This document shows positions 8,447-17,061 of a stretch of 38,170 nucleotides of DNA, piece by piece. How positions within the stretch are numbered: position 1 is the first letter of the stretch; each line of letters opens with the position of its first letter. Source of the DNA: PVC group bacterium. GTDB lineage: Bacteria; Auribacterota; Erginobacteria; Erginobacterales; PUNC01. The notes beneath the pieces were generated by a model. The model was not told the DNA's origin. It did not search any database and saw only the letters and a program-made list of their open reading frames with translations. The DNA lies in NCBI GenBank assembly GCA_003551625.1, contig PUNC01000191.1:1-38170 (forward strand). Reading direction: 5' to 3'. The position numbers and the translations under genes were made by a program.

Positions 8447-9635
8447 CAATAGAATTGAAAAGGTCGAGATAGTTTTCCAGCAGTCGGGTGAGGAGGAAGC
8501 GCTCCCGGACGGTTTCCCGGGCCTCGGCTCCCATCTTTCGGCGCAGCTCGTCATCTTTGAGCAGCAGCACCATCTTTTCGGCGGCCTGCTCGACGGAGGA
8601 GACGAGAAACCCGTTTTTACCCTCCTCGATCTGATAACGGATCCCGCCCACGTCGCCGCCGATGACCGGGGTTTTCTTCCACATCGCCTCGGCCACGGTC
8701 AGGCCGAAGCCCTCCCGGATCGATTTCTGGAGAACCACCGCCGCCCGGCACTGGAGGGCGTTGACCAGGGCGGTGTCTTCCTTGCTGAGGATGATGATCC
8801 GCTCTTCCCTCTGGTGGATCAGCGAATCGTAAACCTCTTCTCCTTCCGGATCGTCGGTGGCCACGTTGCCCAGCAGCACCAGGGTGGCGTCAACCTCCTT
8901 TCGCGCGATCTTGAAAGCCTCGATCACCCCTTCCGGATCTTTCCAGCGGTCGAAGCGGGAGATCTGGACCACCAGGGGGAGATCGGAGGGGATATCGTAA
9001 TGAGATAGCCGCTCGTCGATATCTTCTTCGCACAATTCACGGTTGGTGATGGAAAAGGGATCGATGGCCGGCATAAAGAAAAGCTGGGGGATGTCCAGCT
9101 CCTGCCGGTATTCCTCGATACTGAAGATGGCGGCGTCATACCGGTCGATGAATCGGCGCAGGTATTTAAGCAGACCGGAATCGGGATCGGTCAGATCGAC
9201 GTGGCAGCGCCAGACCCAGGGGCCGTGCTTGGCGTAATGCTCGATCATCGGCAGCGGCTGGGGATCGTGGACGATCACCATATTATGGTCGAGGTGGTTC
9301 CGGATCGAGTTCTGGAAGACAACTTCCTCGTAGATCTCTTTTTTACGATCGGAAAGATTGATCTTTCCGCCCTGGAGAGCGTTGTGCATCTTCTTGGTAA
9401 CGCCGAAGAAATCCGGGGATCCCTGGATTATCCTCCACCCGGTCTTGAGGCCGACGCTGTTCATCAGGAGCGAGAGCGGGCCGAGCAGGGCGGCCACGCC
9501 GCCGCCGTAATAGGTGGAGCTGACATTGGCGATATGAAATCCCTCAAGCGGCCGGGCCTTCTTCAGTATCCTCTCCGCCGCTTCATCGCCGATCAAGGTG
9601 GCGTAATCTTCCACGGTGACGAGTTTTCTTTTCAT
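8412..9635 (-). CDS. TreT-like trehalose synthase / GT4 glycosyltransferase
   Basis: FHIANVSSTYYGGGVAALL, WRIIQGSPDFFGVTKKMHNALQG, HDPQPLPMI, WRCHVDLT, REGFGLTVAEAMWKKTPVIGGDVGGI are characteristic of TreT. Likely start is the internal Met at 9635. Confidence 0.88.
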   Translation of the reverse strand: MKRKLVTVEDYATLIGDEAAERILKKARPLEGFHIANVSSTYYGGGVAALLGPLSLLMNSVGLKTGWRIIQGSPDFFGVTKKMHNALQGGKINLSDRKKEIYEEVVFQNSIRNHLDHNMVIVHDPQPLPMIEHYAKHGPWVWRCHVDLTDPDSGLLKYLRRFIDRYDAAIFSIEEYRQELDIPQLFFMPAIDPFSITNRELCEEDIDERLSHYDIPSDLPLVVQISRFDRWKDPEGVIEAFKIARKEVDATLVLLGNVATDDPEGEEVYDSLIHQREERIIILSKEDTALVNALQCRAAVVLQKSIREGFGLTVAEAMWKKTPVIGGDVGGIRYQIEEGKNGFLVSSVEQAAEKMVLLLKDDELRRKMGAEARETVRERFLLTRLLENYLDLFNSIETVYRLKDFKT

Positions 9636-9677
9636 AACCCTCCTTTGTTTTGCCGTCTGCCCCGCTGTCGGCACGGG

Positions 9678-10649
9678 TCAGCTCTGTTCTTCGGGAAAAT
9701 ACTCCACCTTGCCTCCCGGGTCCTTAAGGAGCTTTTGGTAGAGACGATCGGCGTCTTCTTTCCGGCAAAGTTCGGTGCCCGGCGTCATCACCGCGGCCGC
9801 TCCGGCCGCCACTCCCCGGCAGACGGCTTCAAACAGGCTTTTATCCTCGGCCAGACTCAGAACAATGGCGCCTACCATACTGTCGCCCGCCCCCACGCGA
9901 CTTTTTATGGGGACGACCGGGGCGCGGATCCGCCGGCTTTCCTTCTTCGTCACCAGAAGAGCTCCGGAACCGCCCATTGAGACGACCACCACTTCCACGC
10001 GGCCGCTTTCGATCAGGCAGTGAGCCGCTTCGGCCTGCGCCTCTTCGCTGTCGATATCTTTTTCAGCCAGCTGTTTGAGTTCGTTGAGGTTGGGCTTGAG
10101 CAGGTACACCCCCTCGCGGGCGGCCCGGCAAAGAGGGTCTCCGGAGGTATCCACCACCACTCGGGCTTTCAGTTCGGCCCCCAGGCGGGCCAGTCGGGCG
10201 AAGAAATCGTCCGGGGCTCCGCGGGGAAGACTGCCGCTGGCAACCAGGTAGTCGGGGCGGGGTTGGAGAGAGGGGATTTTATCCAACAACCTGTCGCAGT
10301 CTTCACCCCCGATTTCGGGGCCGGGCAGGACAAAACGATACTGGCGGCCGCTGGAGGTTTCCAGGGCGGTAAGGTTGCCGCGGCTCTCTCCGGCCACCTC
10401 CAAGGATTGATCTATGATGCCCGAGGAGCGGAGCAGTGAATCCAACTCCCGTCCCGTCGCGCCGCCGGCCAGGAAAAAGGCGGTTGATTTTCCCCCGAGG
10501 ATTTGTATCACCCGGGACACATTGATCCCGCCGCCGCCGGGTTCCTTGCGGAGGTTTCGGCAGCGAAGTTTCCGGTCGGCGATAACCTGGTCGAGCTCCA
10601 CGCTTATATCGACCGCCGGGTTCATCGTTACGGTCAGCACGTTCTTCAT
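9678..10649 (-). CDS. PfkB-family sugar (phospho)kinase, 1-/6-phosphofructokinase type
   Basis: VTMNPAVDISVELDQ, GGGGINVSRVIQILGG, SRVGAGDSMVGAIV. Confidence 0.9.
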   Translation of the reverse strand: MKNVLTVTMNPAVDISVELDQVIADRKLRCRNLRKEPGGGGINVSRVIQILGGKSTAFFLAGGATGRELDSLLRSSGIIDQSLEVAGESRGNLTALETSSGRQYRFVLPGPEIGGEDCDRLLDKIPSLQPRPDYLVASGSLPRGAPDDFFARLARLGAELKARVVVDTSGDPLCRAAREGVYLLKPNLNELKQLAEKDIDSEEAQAEAAHCLIESGRVEVVVVSMGGSGALLVTKKESRRIRAPVVPIKSRVGAGDSMVGAIVLSLAEDKSLFEAVCRGVAAGAAAVMTPGTELCRKEDADRLYQKLLKDPGGKVEYFPEEQS

Positions 10650-10806
10650 CGCTGGATTTCCTCAAGTAAGTTCAGCTCTTGCCGGTCACGCGATCCCAAC
10701 CTTAAAACGACAAAGTTATTCTCCGCTCCGCGAACAACATAATTCACCTCCCGGTTATGCGTTAGCTCATACTCACTTGAATTATTTCACCCCTTAGAGA
10801 GGCAAA

Positions 10807-10836
10807 ACAATGGGCGGAATCCATCAATAATTGACT
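10807..10836 (-). promoter_or_regulatory. Shared motif AGTCAAT-N17-CATTGT (site H)
   Basis: Minus strand AGTCAAT TATTGATGGATTCCGCC CATTGT, upstream of the pfkB-treT unit. Confidence 0.65.
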
Positions 10837-10934
10837 AATGTCTACTTTAATTTTTTTGAGTATTCTTGTTAGTGAATAATCCGGGATATGATCTTCACTC
10901 CCGAAAAATCGCGATTCGGGACGCCGTAGAATTT

Positions 10935-10964
10935 AGTCAGATAAAAAGGGAAAGAGGCTATTGT
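10935..10964 (+). promoter_or_regulatory. Shared motif AGTCAGA-N17-TATTGT (site B)
   Basis: AGTCAGA TAAAAAGGGAAAGAGGC TATTGT, upstream of the PLD-VTT gene. Confidence 0.6.
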
Positions 10965-11000
10965 GGAATAAGGGGCAAAAACCGAAAATAAATCGGTAAC

Positions 11001-13160
11001 TTGAAGCCATCGAATAGGGTGGGAGTATTCGTTTTAATGGAACCGGGAATAATCAGAGAAGGCAGGAATTGCTGGAAGATTGCCGCCGCCGCCAAAGCGG
11101 CCTTCCTGATCGACGGCGAATCCTACTTCAGAGCTTTCTACGATTCGGTTTCCAAGGCGCGGAAAGCCGTTTATATCCTGGCGTGGGATTTCGACAGCCG
11201 CGTCCGGCTTTTGAGAAACGATTCGAAGGGCAAATATCCGGCTGAACTGGGGAGCTTCCTCGGGTGGGTAGCCCGGAAACGGAAACCCGACATATACGTC
11301 CTGGTCTGGGACCCGGCCTTGATCTACCGTTTCGAACGGCAGGTCTTTCCCGGTCGTAAGCTTATCGGTAAATCCCGGCGAATCCGCTTTCATCTCGATT
11401 CCAGCCATCCTTTCGGCGTCTCGAGCCATCAGAAGATCGTGGTGATCGACGATTCGGTCGCGTTCTGCGGCGGAATCGATCTGAGCAAAGAGCGCTGGGA
11501 TACCCGGGACCATCTTCCCGGCGACGGCCGCCGAAGAAATCCGGCGGGGGAAGAATATCCGCCTTTTCACGACATCCAGATGGCGGTTTCCGGCGACGCC
11601 GCCGCCCGGCTCGGCGAGCTGGCCCGTAGCCGCTGGGAAAAAGCCACCGGACAACAGTTGGAACCTCCCTCCCCCGGTTCAGATCCCTGGCCGGACGGCC
11701 TGGTCCCCGACCTGGAGAATGTCCGGGTGGCCATCGCCCGGACCTATCCCGCTTACCGGGATTATCCGGGAATCCGGGAAGTGGAGTCCCTCTACCTCGA
11801 TTCCATCAACGCCGCCCGCAGGTTCATCTATTTGGAAAATCAGTATTTCACCTCGTTCCAGATTGGAAAAGCGCTGGCCCGGCGGCTGGAGGAAAAAAAC
11901 GGGCCCGAGGTCGTGCTGGTTCTTCCCCTCCACTGCTCCGGCCGTCTGGAGGAATCAACCATGGGGGTCTTGAGACTCAACCTGCTTCGGGATCTTCGAA
12001 AATCCGACCGGCACCGGCGCCTGCGGGTATTTTACCCGGTCAGCGACGAAGGAGAGCCGATTATGGTGCATTCCAAAACAATGGTCGTTGACGATCGCTT
12101 GCTCCGGATCGGCTCTTCCAACACGACCAGCCGGTCCCTGGGCACCGATATCGAATGCGACCTCGCCCTGGAGGCGGACAGCGAAAAAACGGGCCGGGCC
12201 GTCGCGGGATTCAGAAACCGGCTTCTAGCCGAACATTTGGGGATAGAGTCGAAAAAAATCGCTCAAGCGCTTGCCCGGACCGGTTCCCTCATCGAAACAA
12301 TCGAGCTGTTCCACGGCGGTCGGCGCGAACTGCTAAAGCTGAAACCGGAGGAAATGTCTCCGTTCGATCAATACCTGGCCCCCAAAGAAATGGCAGACCC
12401 GGAGCGGCCGATATCCGGAGAAGAATACCTCGAAAGATACCTCTCCCCTTCCAAAGGGAAGGAACGCCGGACCGGATGGTTCAAGCTGGTTGTTATCGGC
12501 GCCTTGATTCTGGGCGCCACCGCCTTCTGGCACCTGACCGGCGCGGAAGACTGGGTCCGGGCCACCCTCATCGAAGAATTTTTCCTGTCCTTGCGGGACA
12601 GCGTCTGGGCCCCGATGGCGGTAGTATCGGTTTTTGTCATCGGGGGTCTGGTGATGCTCCCGGTTACCTGGATGATCGTGGGCACCGCCCTGATCTACGG
12701 GCCGGTCCGGGGGTTTGTCTATTCCCTGGCCGGCACGCTTCTCAGCGCCTCGGCCGCCTACCTGGCGGGAAAAATCGCGCAGAACATCACCGACCGGCAT
12801 ACGGCCGGGCGGAATCTCAGCCGCGTCCGGAAATGGCTTTCGCGGACAAGCATCCCGACGATCGCGGTGATCCGCAACATCCCCATAGTTCCGTTCACCG
12901 TCGTCAATATGATGGCCGGCTCGATGCGGGTCAGCTTCCGGGTATTCATCCTGGGAACGATCATCGGGATGCTGCCGGGAATGGCGGCCCTGGTCTTCTT
13001 TTCCGCCCGGGTCGTCGACCTGGTGCGCGATCCCTCCCTGGTCAATATCCTGATAGCCGGGGCGACCCTCGCCGTGATGATCGCCCTGGCGACTTTTCTC
13101 CAGCGGCGGTTAAACCGGGTCGTTGAGGACGATAATTCGGAGGAAGCGAAAAGTGAATGA
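11001..13160 (+). CDS. Phospholipase D-like protein fused to C-terminal VTT/DedA-like (SNARE-associated) membrane domain
   Basis: Two HKD-type motifs (SHQKIVVIDDSVAFCGGIDL; VHSKTMVVDDRLLRIGSSN), then TM segments GGLVMLPVTWMIVGTALIYGPVRGFVYSLAGTLLSASAAYLAGK and RNIPIVPFTVVNMMAGSMRVSFRVFILGTIIGMLPG. 11001 is a TTG; an in-frame ATG lies at 11037. Confidence 0.88.
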   Translation: MKPSNRVGVFVLMEPGIIREGRNCWKIAAAAKAAFLIDGESYFRAFYDSVSKARKAVYILAWDFDSRVRLLRNDSKGKYPAELGSFLGWVARKRKPDIYVLVWDPALIYRFERQVFPGRKLIGKSRRIRFHLDSSHPFGVSSHQKIVVIDDSVAFCGGIDLSKERWDTRDHLPGDGRRRNPAGEEYPPFHDIQMAVSGDAAARLGELARSRWEKATGQQLEPPSPGSDPWPDGLVPDLENVRVAIARTYPAYRDYPGIREVESLYLDSINAARRFIYLENQYFTSFQIGKALARRLEEKNGPEVVLVLPLHCSGRLEESTMGVLRLNLLRDLRKSDRHRRLRVFYPVSDEGEPIMVHSKTMVVDDRLLRIGSSNTTSRSLGTDIECDLALEADSEKTGRAVAGFRNRLLAEHLGIESKKIAQALARTGSLIETIELFHGGRRELLKLKPEEMSPFDQYLAPKEMADPERPISGEEYLERYLSPSKGKERRTGWFKLVVIGALILGATAFWHLTGAEDWVRATLIEEFFLSLRDSVWAPMAVVSVFVIGGLVMLPVTWMIVGTALIYGPVRGFVYSLAGTLLSASAAYLAGKIAQNITDRHTAGRNLSRVRKWLSRTSIPTIAVIRNIPIVPFTVVNMMAGSMRVSFRVFILGTIIGMLPGMAALVFFSARVVDLVRDPSLVNILIAGATLAVMIALATFLQRRLNRVVEDDNSEEAKSE

Positions 13161-13884
13161 CAGCGGGCGAGCGGACGTGGCGCCTTTAAGAATCGCCACT
13201 TACAATATTCACTCTTCGGTGGGGGTTGACGGCAGGCACGAGCCCGGCCGGATCGCCCGGGTGATTCGCCGGATATGCCCGGACCTGATCGGCCTGCAGG
13301 AGGTCGACTACGGCTACTGGGTCCGGGGCGATGGAGAAAAGCTTGACGTTCTCGAAAACGATACCGGCCTGAAGATCTTCTGCGGGCCGACATTGATCCG
13401 GCACCTCTCCAGTTATGGAAACGCGCTGCTTACGAAGCTGCCGGTCGGCAGGCTGCGGAGAATCGATTTGAGCGTTCCCGGCTACGAGCCCCGGGGCGCC
13501 CTGGTCGCTTATCTCGAAGTCGACAACCGTTCGCTCCGGACGATCGTGACCCATTTCGGCTTAAGAAAAGCGGAACGGGAAAAGCAGCTCCGGGTGCTCC
13601 AGGAGATACTGGACGAGAACGACGCCGATCTCACTATTCTTTTGGGAGACTTCAACGAGTGGAGTCTTTGGGGCCCGGCCCGCCGGCGGCTCGATCGCCG
13701 GTTGGGCAAATCGCGGTCGCGCCGCACCTATCCGTCCCGTCTGCCTGTATTCAGGCTGGATCGCATCTGGTGCCATCCCTCCTCGGTCCTGGAAAACATC
13801 CGGGTCCACAAGACCCCCCTGGCCCGGACAGCCTCCGATCATCTTCCCCTGGTTGCCGAGATCCATCCGGCCAAACTCCGATGA
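13153..13884 (+). CDS. Endonuclease/exonuclease/phosphatase (EEP) family hydrolase
   Basis: LRIATYNIHSSVGVDGRHEPGRIARVIRRICPDLIGLQEVD, ILLGDFNEWS, TASDHLPLVAEI. GTG start at 13153 overlaps the upstream stop. Confidence 0.88.
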   Translation: MNDSGRADVAPLRIATYNIHSSVGVDGRHEPGRIARVIRRICPDLIGLQEVDYGYWVRGDGEKLDVLENDTGLKIFCGPTLIRHLSSYGNALLTKLPVGRLRRIDLSVPGYEPRGALVAYLEVDNRSLRTIVTHFGLRKAEREKQLRVLQEILDENDADLTILLGDFNEWSLWGPARRRLDRRLGKSRSRRTYPSRLPVFRLDRIWCHPSSVLENIRVHKTPLARTASDHLPLVAEIHPAKLR

Positions 13885-14276
13885 ATCCCGCGGTTACAGC
13901 CCACGTCGCCGCCGGCATCGCCTGGCCCGTGGTCTATCTCCTCTGGAATTTCATCTTTTCGGCGGCCGCGGCTCCCTTTTTCCTCGCTCCCGAAGAACGG
14001 GAAAAGTCCGCCGGAAGAAGCGTTACCCGCGCCGATCTGTTCGAAGCCCTGGGCGCGGCGGGTTCCCAGTTCCTGTGCCTCTTTGCAGGAAGTTCGATCC
14101 TGGGGATTTTCAACCGGGTGCCGGGTTTCGAGTTGCTGCTGATTTATTCGGCCTGGGCCTTCCTCATGGTCGTCGCCCGGGGACCGGTGTTAGGCCTGCC
14201 CGGGCGCCACGGGGTCATTCCCGACGCCGTCGGGATGGCGGCGGGACTGGGGGCGGGATACCTGATTATTTTCTGA
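13881..14276 (+). CDS. Small integral membrane protein, unknown function
   Basis: MNPAVTAHVAAGIAWPVVYLLWNFIFSAAAAPFF...; ATGA overlap with the EEP stop; several hydrophobic segments. Confidence 0.65.
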   Translation: MNPAVTAHVAAGIAWPVVYLLWNFIFSAAAAPFFLAPEEREKSAGRSVTRADLFEALGAAGSQFLCLFAGSSILGIFNRVPGFELLLIYSAWAFLMVVARGPVLGLPGRHGVIPDAVGMAAGLGAGYLIIF

Positions 14277-14317
14277 CGCCGACCTATCCGCCAAGCCTTT
14301 CCCCCTGGGTAGATAAA

Positions 14318-14347
14318 AGTCAATCAAAAGGAGAGGCGGTCTATTGT
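14318..14347 (+). promoter_or_regulatory. Shared motif AGTCAAT-N17-TATTGT (site C)
   Basis: AGTCAAT CAAAAGGAGAGGCGGTC TATTGT, upstream of the 14518 gene; near-identical to site D. Confidence 0.7.
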
Positions 14348-14517
14348 TTGTCGCATCGAAAAGAGGAAGAATTTCACGGAAACGATAGAAAGGGCGATAG
14401 GTTCTTAAAAACAAGCTGGGATTCCCGGTAAAATTAACGGGGTTGTGAAACCGGAATAGATTCGCCGGGCGGGCGCCTTCCCGCCGCGGCGAGCCAACCG
14501 AAGCAGGAGGGATCATT

Positions 14518-15201
14518 ATGAAAAGGCTGGCGGTAGTGTTGATATTGACGGGTTTGCTGGGGGCCTTTGTCCACGCCCCGGCCAACGCCATTATGCACGG
14601 CGAGAGACAAGACCGGGAAACGAGGACGATCCTCCGCGATCTCGAGTCAGGAATCGAGCGGCTGAGATCGGAGGCAAGGGAGCTCGGCGACCGGATTCGC
14701 CCTGAAGTCGAGGAGATGCTCGGCCGGGCGGAGGAGAATTTGGCCTCGGCCGTCGAATACCTCGACGGAATAAGGGAGGACGATCCCGACGAGGAAGCAA
14801 AGGCGGCGGCGCGGCGCGCGGTTGAAGAGGCCGAACACGCTTATAATGTGGCGGCCGTTCACCTCGGTCTCAAATCGGATCAGCCGGAACCGGAACAGAG
14901 AGCGGAACTGGGCAAGCGGATCGAAACCCTGATGGCGAGTTTTGAAAAGAGGATAAAGGGCGCGGAGGAAAGAGCGGGAGAAATCTCCGAGGAAAGACGG
15001 GAAGAAGCGGAGAGGCTGATTGCTTCGGCCCGGGAGGAATGGGACAAGGCCCGGGAAGCGATGACCCGCCTGACCGAGGATGGTGAAGACGCGAGCGAGA
15101 CGGTCTGGGAGGATCTCAAGGAAGGGATGGGCAGCTCTCTCGATACTTTAAGCCGGACTTACCAGTCGGCTGCCGACTACCTTGAAGAGGAAACTTCCTG
15201 A
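14518..15201 (+). CDS. Secreted/periplasmic coiled-coil protein, unknown function
   Basis: Signal peptide MKRLAVVLILTGLLGAFVHAPANA; remainder is Glu/Arg/Ala-rich helical sequence; AGGAGG-like site upstream. Confidence 0.65.
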   Translation: MKRLAVVLILTGLLGAFVHAPANAIMHGERQDRETRTILRDLESGIERLRSEARELGDRIRPEVEEMLGRAEENLASAVEYLDGIREDDPDEEAKAAARRAVEEAEHAYNVAAVHLGLKSDQPEPEQRAELGKRIETLMASFEKRIKGAEERAGEISEERREEAERLIASAREEWDKAREAMTRLTEDGEDASETVWEDLKEGMGSSLDTLSRTYQSAADYLEEETS

Positions 15202-15342
15202 TTGCTGAAAAATCCACGCCGTAGTCAAAAAACGGCTGTGGGGGGGGGAGGGGCGGCGCCCATTCCGTCTCGGGCCCCCGAACTTTTTTCTCTTTCGGCG
15301 GGACTCGTCTCATCCGGAAGAGAGCCTTGCCGGGTAGATAAA

Positions 15343-15372
15343 AGTCAATCAAAAGGAGAGGCGGTCCATTGT
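15343..15372 (+). promoter_or_regulatory. Shared motif AGTCAAT-N17-CATTGT (site D)
   Basis: AGTCAAT CAAAAGGAGAGGCGGTC CATTGT, upstream of sodC. Confidence 0.7.
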
Positions 15373-15436
15373 CCGCTCCGACCGCGGGTGGAAGAATTAC
15401 TGTCAGGATATGAACCGAAAAAGCGGAGGCCGAATT

Positions 15437-15994
15437 ATGAGAAGATTACTGTCGTTATCGCTCTTCGCCGCCGGATTGGCGGCACTGGTTCCTTTATCGT
15501 TCGGGTCATCCGGTGGGGAGCCCCCTCCGGAAGCCAGGGCGGTTCTTCGAAACGCGGAAGGCGAAGAAGTTGGGGTCGTCCGCTTCAAGGAAACCGCGGC
15601 CGGGGTTCAACTGTCGGTTCGAATCGACGGCCTTCCGCCCGGAATCCGCGCTCTGCACATTCACGAAGCCGGCAGCTGCCGGCCTCCGGGATTTGAGAGC
15701 GCCGGCGGCCACTTCAACCCCACCGGGGCCCGCCACGGTTTCCTCAATCCGGAAGGACCCCACGCCGGAGATTTGCCGAACTTCACGGTTGAGGAGGACG
15801 GGACCGCTGAATTCACGATTACCACCGGGAGGGTGACCTTGAGGGAAGGAGAGAAAAACTCCCTCTTTCCGGAAGGCGGAACCTCCCTGGTCGTTCACCT
15901 CGACCCCGACGACTACCTGACCGATCCGGCCGGCCGGGCCGGCGAGCGGATCGCCTGCGGAGTGATCGAAAGCATTGTTGGGGACGAGGATTGA
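15437..15994 (+). CDS. sodC: Cu/Zn superoxide dismutase-like protein, exported
   Basis: Signal peptide MRRLLSLSLFAAGLAALVPLSFG; LHIHEAGSC, GGHFNPTGARHG, PHAGDLPN, VVHLDPDDY, GERIACGVIE match the SodC metal-ligand pattern. In-frame ATG at 15437. Confidence 0.9.
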   Translation: MRRLLSLSLFAAGLAALVPLSFGSSGGEPPPEARAVLRNAEGEEVGVVRFKETAAGVQLSVRIDGLPPGIRALHIHEAGSCRPPGFESAGGHFNPTGARHGFLNPEGPHAGDLPNFTVEEDGTAEFTITTGRVTLREGEKNSLFPEGGTSLVVHLDPDDYLTDPAGRAGERIACGVIESIVGDED

Positions 15995-16029
15995 AAATAT
16001 CGGCCGTTTCGAACCGGGGGAGGTGAATA

Positions 16030-16542
16030 ATGTCCAGGATCGCCGTAATCATCGATAACGGGTTTGAAGACTCGGAATATCTCAAGCCGGCGGAAGCCTT
16101 CCGCCGGGAAGGCCACGAGATCGTTCATATCGGCCGGAAGGAAGGCGCCGTGGTCAAGGGAAAGAAGAAGGAGACGCCGGTTACCATCGAGCGGGAGGTT
16201 TCCTCCCTCTCCCCGGACGATTTCGACGCGCTCCTGATTCCGGGCGGTTATTCGCCGGATAAACTCCGGGCTTATCCGGAGCCGGTGGAATTCGTCCGGG
16301 CGTTCGTCGAGAGCGGCAAGCCGGTCTTCTTCATCTGCCACGGCGGCCAGCTTCTGATCAGCGCCGATGTCCTGCGGGGAAGAAAAGCTACCGGCTGGAA
16401 GTCGATCGCCCGCGACCTGATCAACGCCGGGGCCGATTACCGGGATGAGGAAGTGGTGGTTGACGGAAACTTTGTCTCCAGCCGCCAGCCCTCCGATCTT
16501 GACGCCTTCATCCGCGAATCGCTCCGCCTTCTCCCCGCTTAA
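16030..16542 (+). CDS. DJ-1/PfpI family protein
   Basis: IAVIIDNGFEDSEYLKPAEAFRREGHEIVHIG, DALLIPGGYSPDKLR, VFFICHGGQLLISADVLRGRKATGW. Confidence 0.92.
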   Translation: MSRIAVIIDNGFEDSEYLKPAEAFRREGHEIVHIGRKEGAVVKGKKKETPVTIEREVSSLSPDDFDALLIPGGYSPDKLRAYPEPVEFVRAFVESGKPVFFICHGGQLLISADVLRGRKATGWKSIARDLINAGADYRDEEVVVDGNFVSSRQPSDLDAFIRESLRLLPA

Positions 16543-16608
16543 GAATCTATCTTAAATTCCAACCGGCCCAGATTATTCATAATTCGGGCCAACCCAAGGA
16601 GGTGCCTT

Positions 16609-17004
16609 ATGACCGCGTTGAATGAAATGCTCCAGTCCGCCGACTGGAAAAGCGAAAAACACGTTCCGGTGATCGAGGCTCCGGAGAAAGCGGGCAAGGG
16701 CGAACTTTTCGAGGTCAAGGTGGGGGTGGGCAAGGAGATCTCCCATCCCAACAAGACCGAGCACCACATCCGCTGGATCGATCTCTACTTCCATCCCGAG
16801 GGGGAGAAGTTCCCGTATCAGATCGGGAGGGCCGAGTTTACCGCCCACGGCGCGTCGGCCGAGGGTCCGGACACCAGCTCCATCTACACCAATCATTCGG
16901 CCGTCTTCACTTTCAAGACCGAGAAGCCGGGTACGATAATGGCCGCGTCTTATTGCAACATTCACGGCCTCTGGCAGAACTCGGCCGAGCTGGCGGTGGA
17001 GTAG
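16609..17004 (+). CDS. Superoxide reductase (neelaredoxin / class II desulfoferrodoxin-like)
   Basis: SEKHVPVIEAP (EKHVP motif), HPNKTEHHIRWIDLYF, CNIHGLW iron-ligand Cys/His motif. Confidence 0.92.
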   Translation: MTALNEMLQSADWKSEKHVPVIEAPEKAGKGELFEVKVGVGKEISHPNKTEHHIRWIDLYFHPEGEKFPYQIGRAEFTAHGASAEGPDTSSIYTNHSAVFTFKTEKPGTIMAASYCNIHGLWQNSAELAVE

Positions 17005-17061
17005 CATCATTCGCCGGGGAATAGTTGCGATACTGCAGATACCGGAGGGGAGAGAAAGCAT

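Noticed and set aside
14345-14390. Short TTG-initiated leader ORFs after each ATTGT motif (e.g. MFVASKRGRISRKR, MSAPTAGGRITVRI, MLIFPGGNNIGR)
   Set aside because: The SD-like AGGAG is absent from the spacer at site H, peptide sequences are not conserved, and lengths are as expected by chance. Fixed 17-bp spacing fits a DNA-level motif better.
15240-15260. G-run (ggggggggaggggcggcg) as a G-quadruplex regulator
   Set aside because: A single homopolymer-like run in a GC-rich intergenic region; not enough to claim function.
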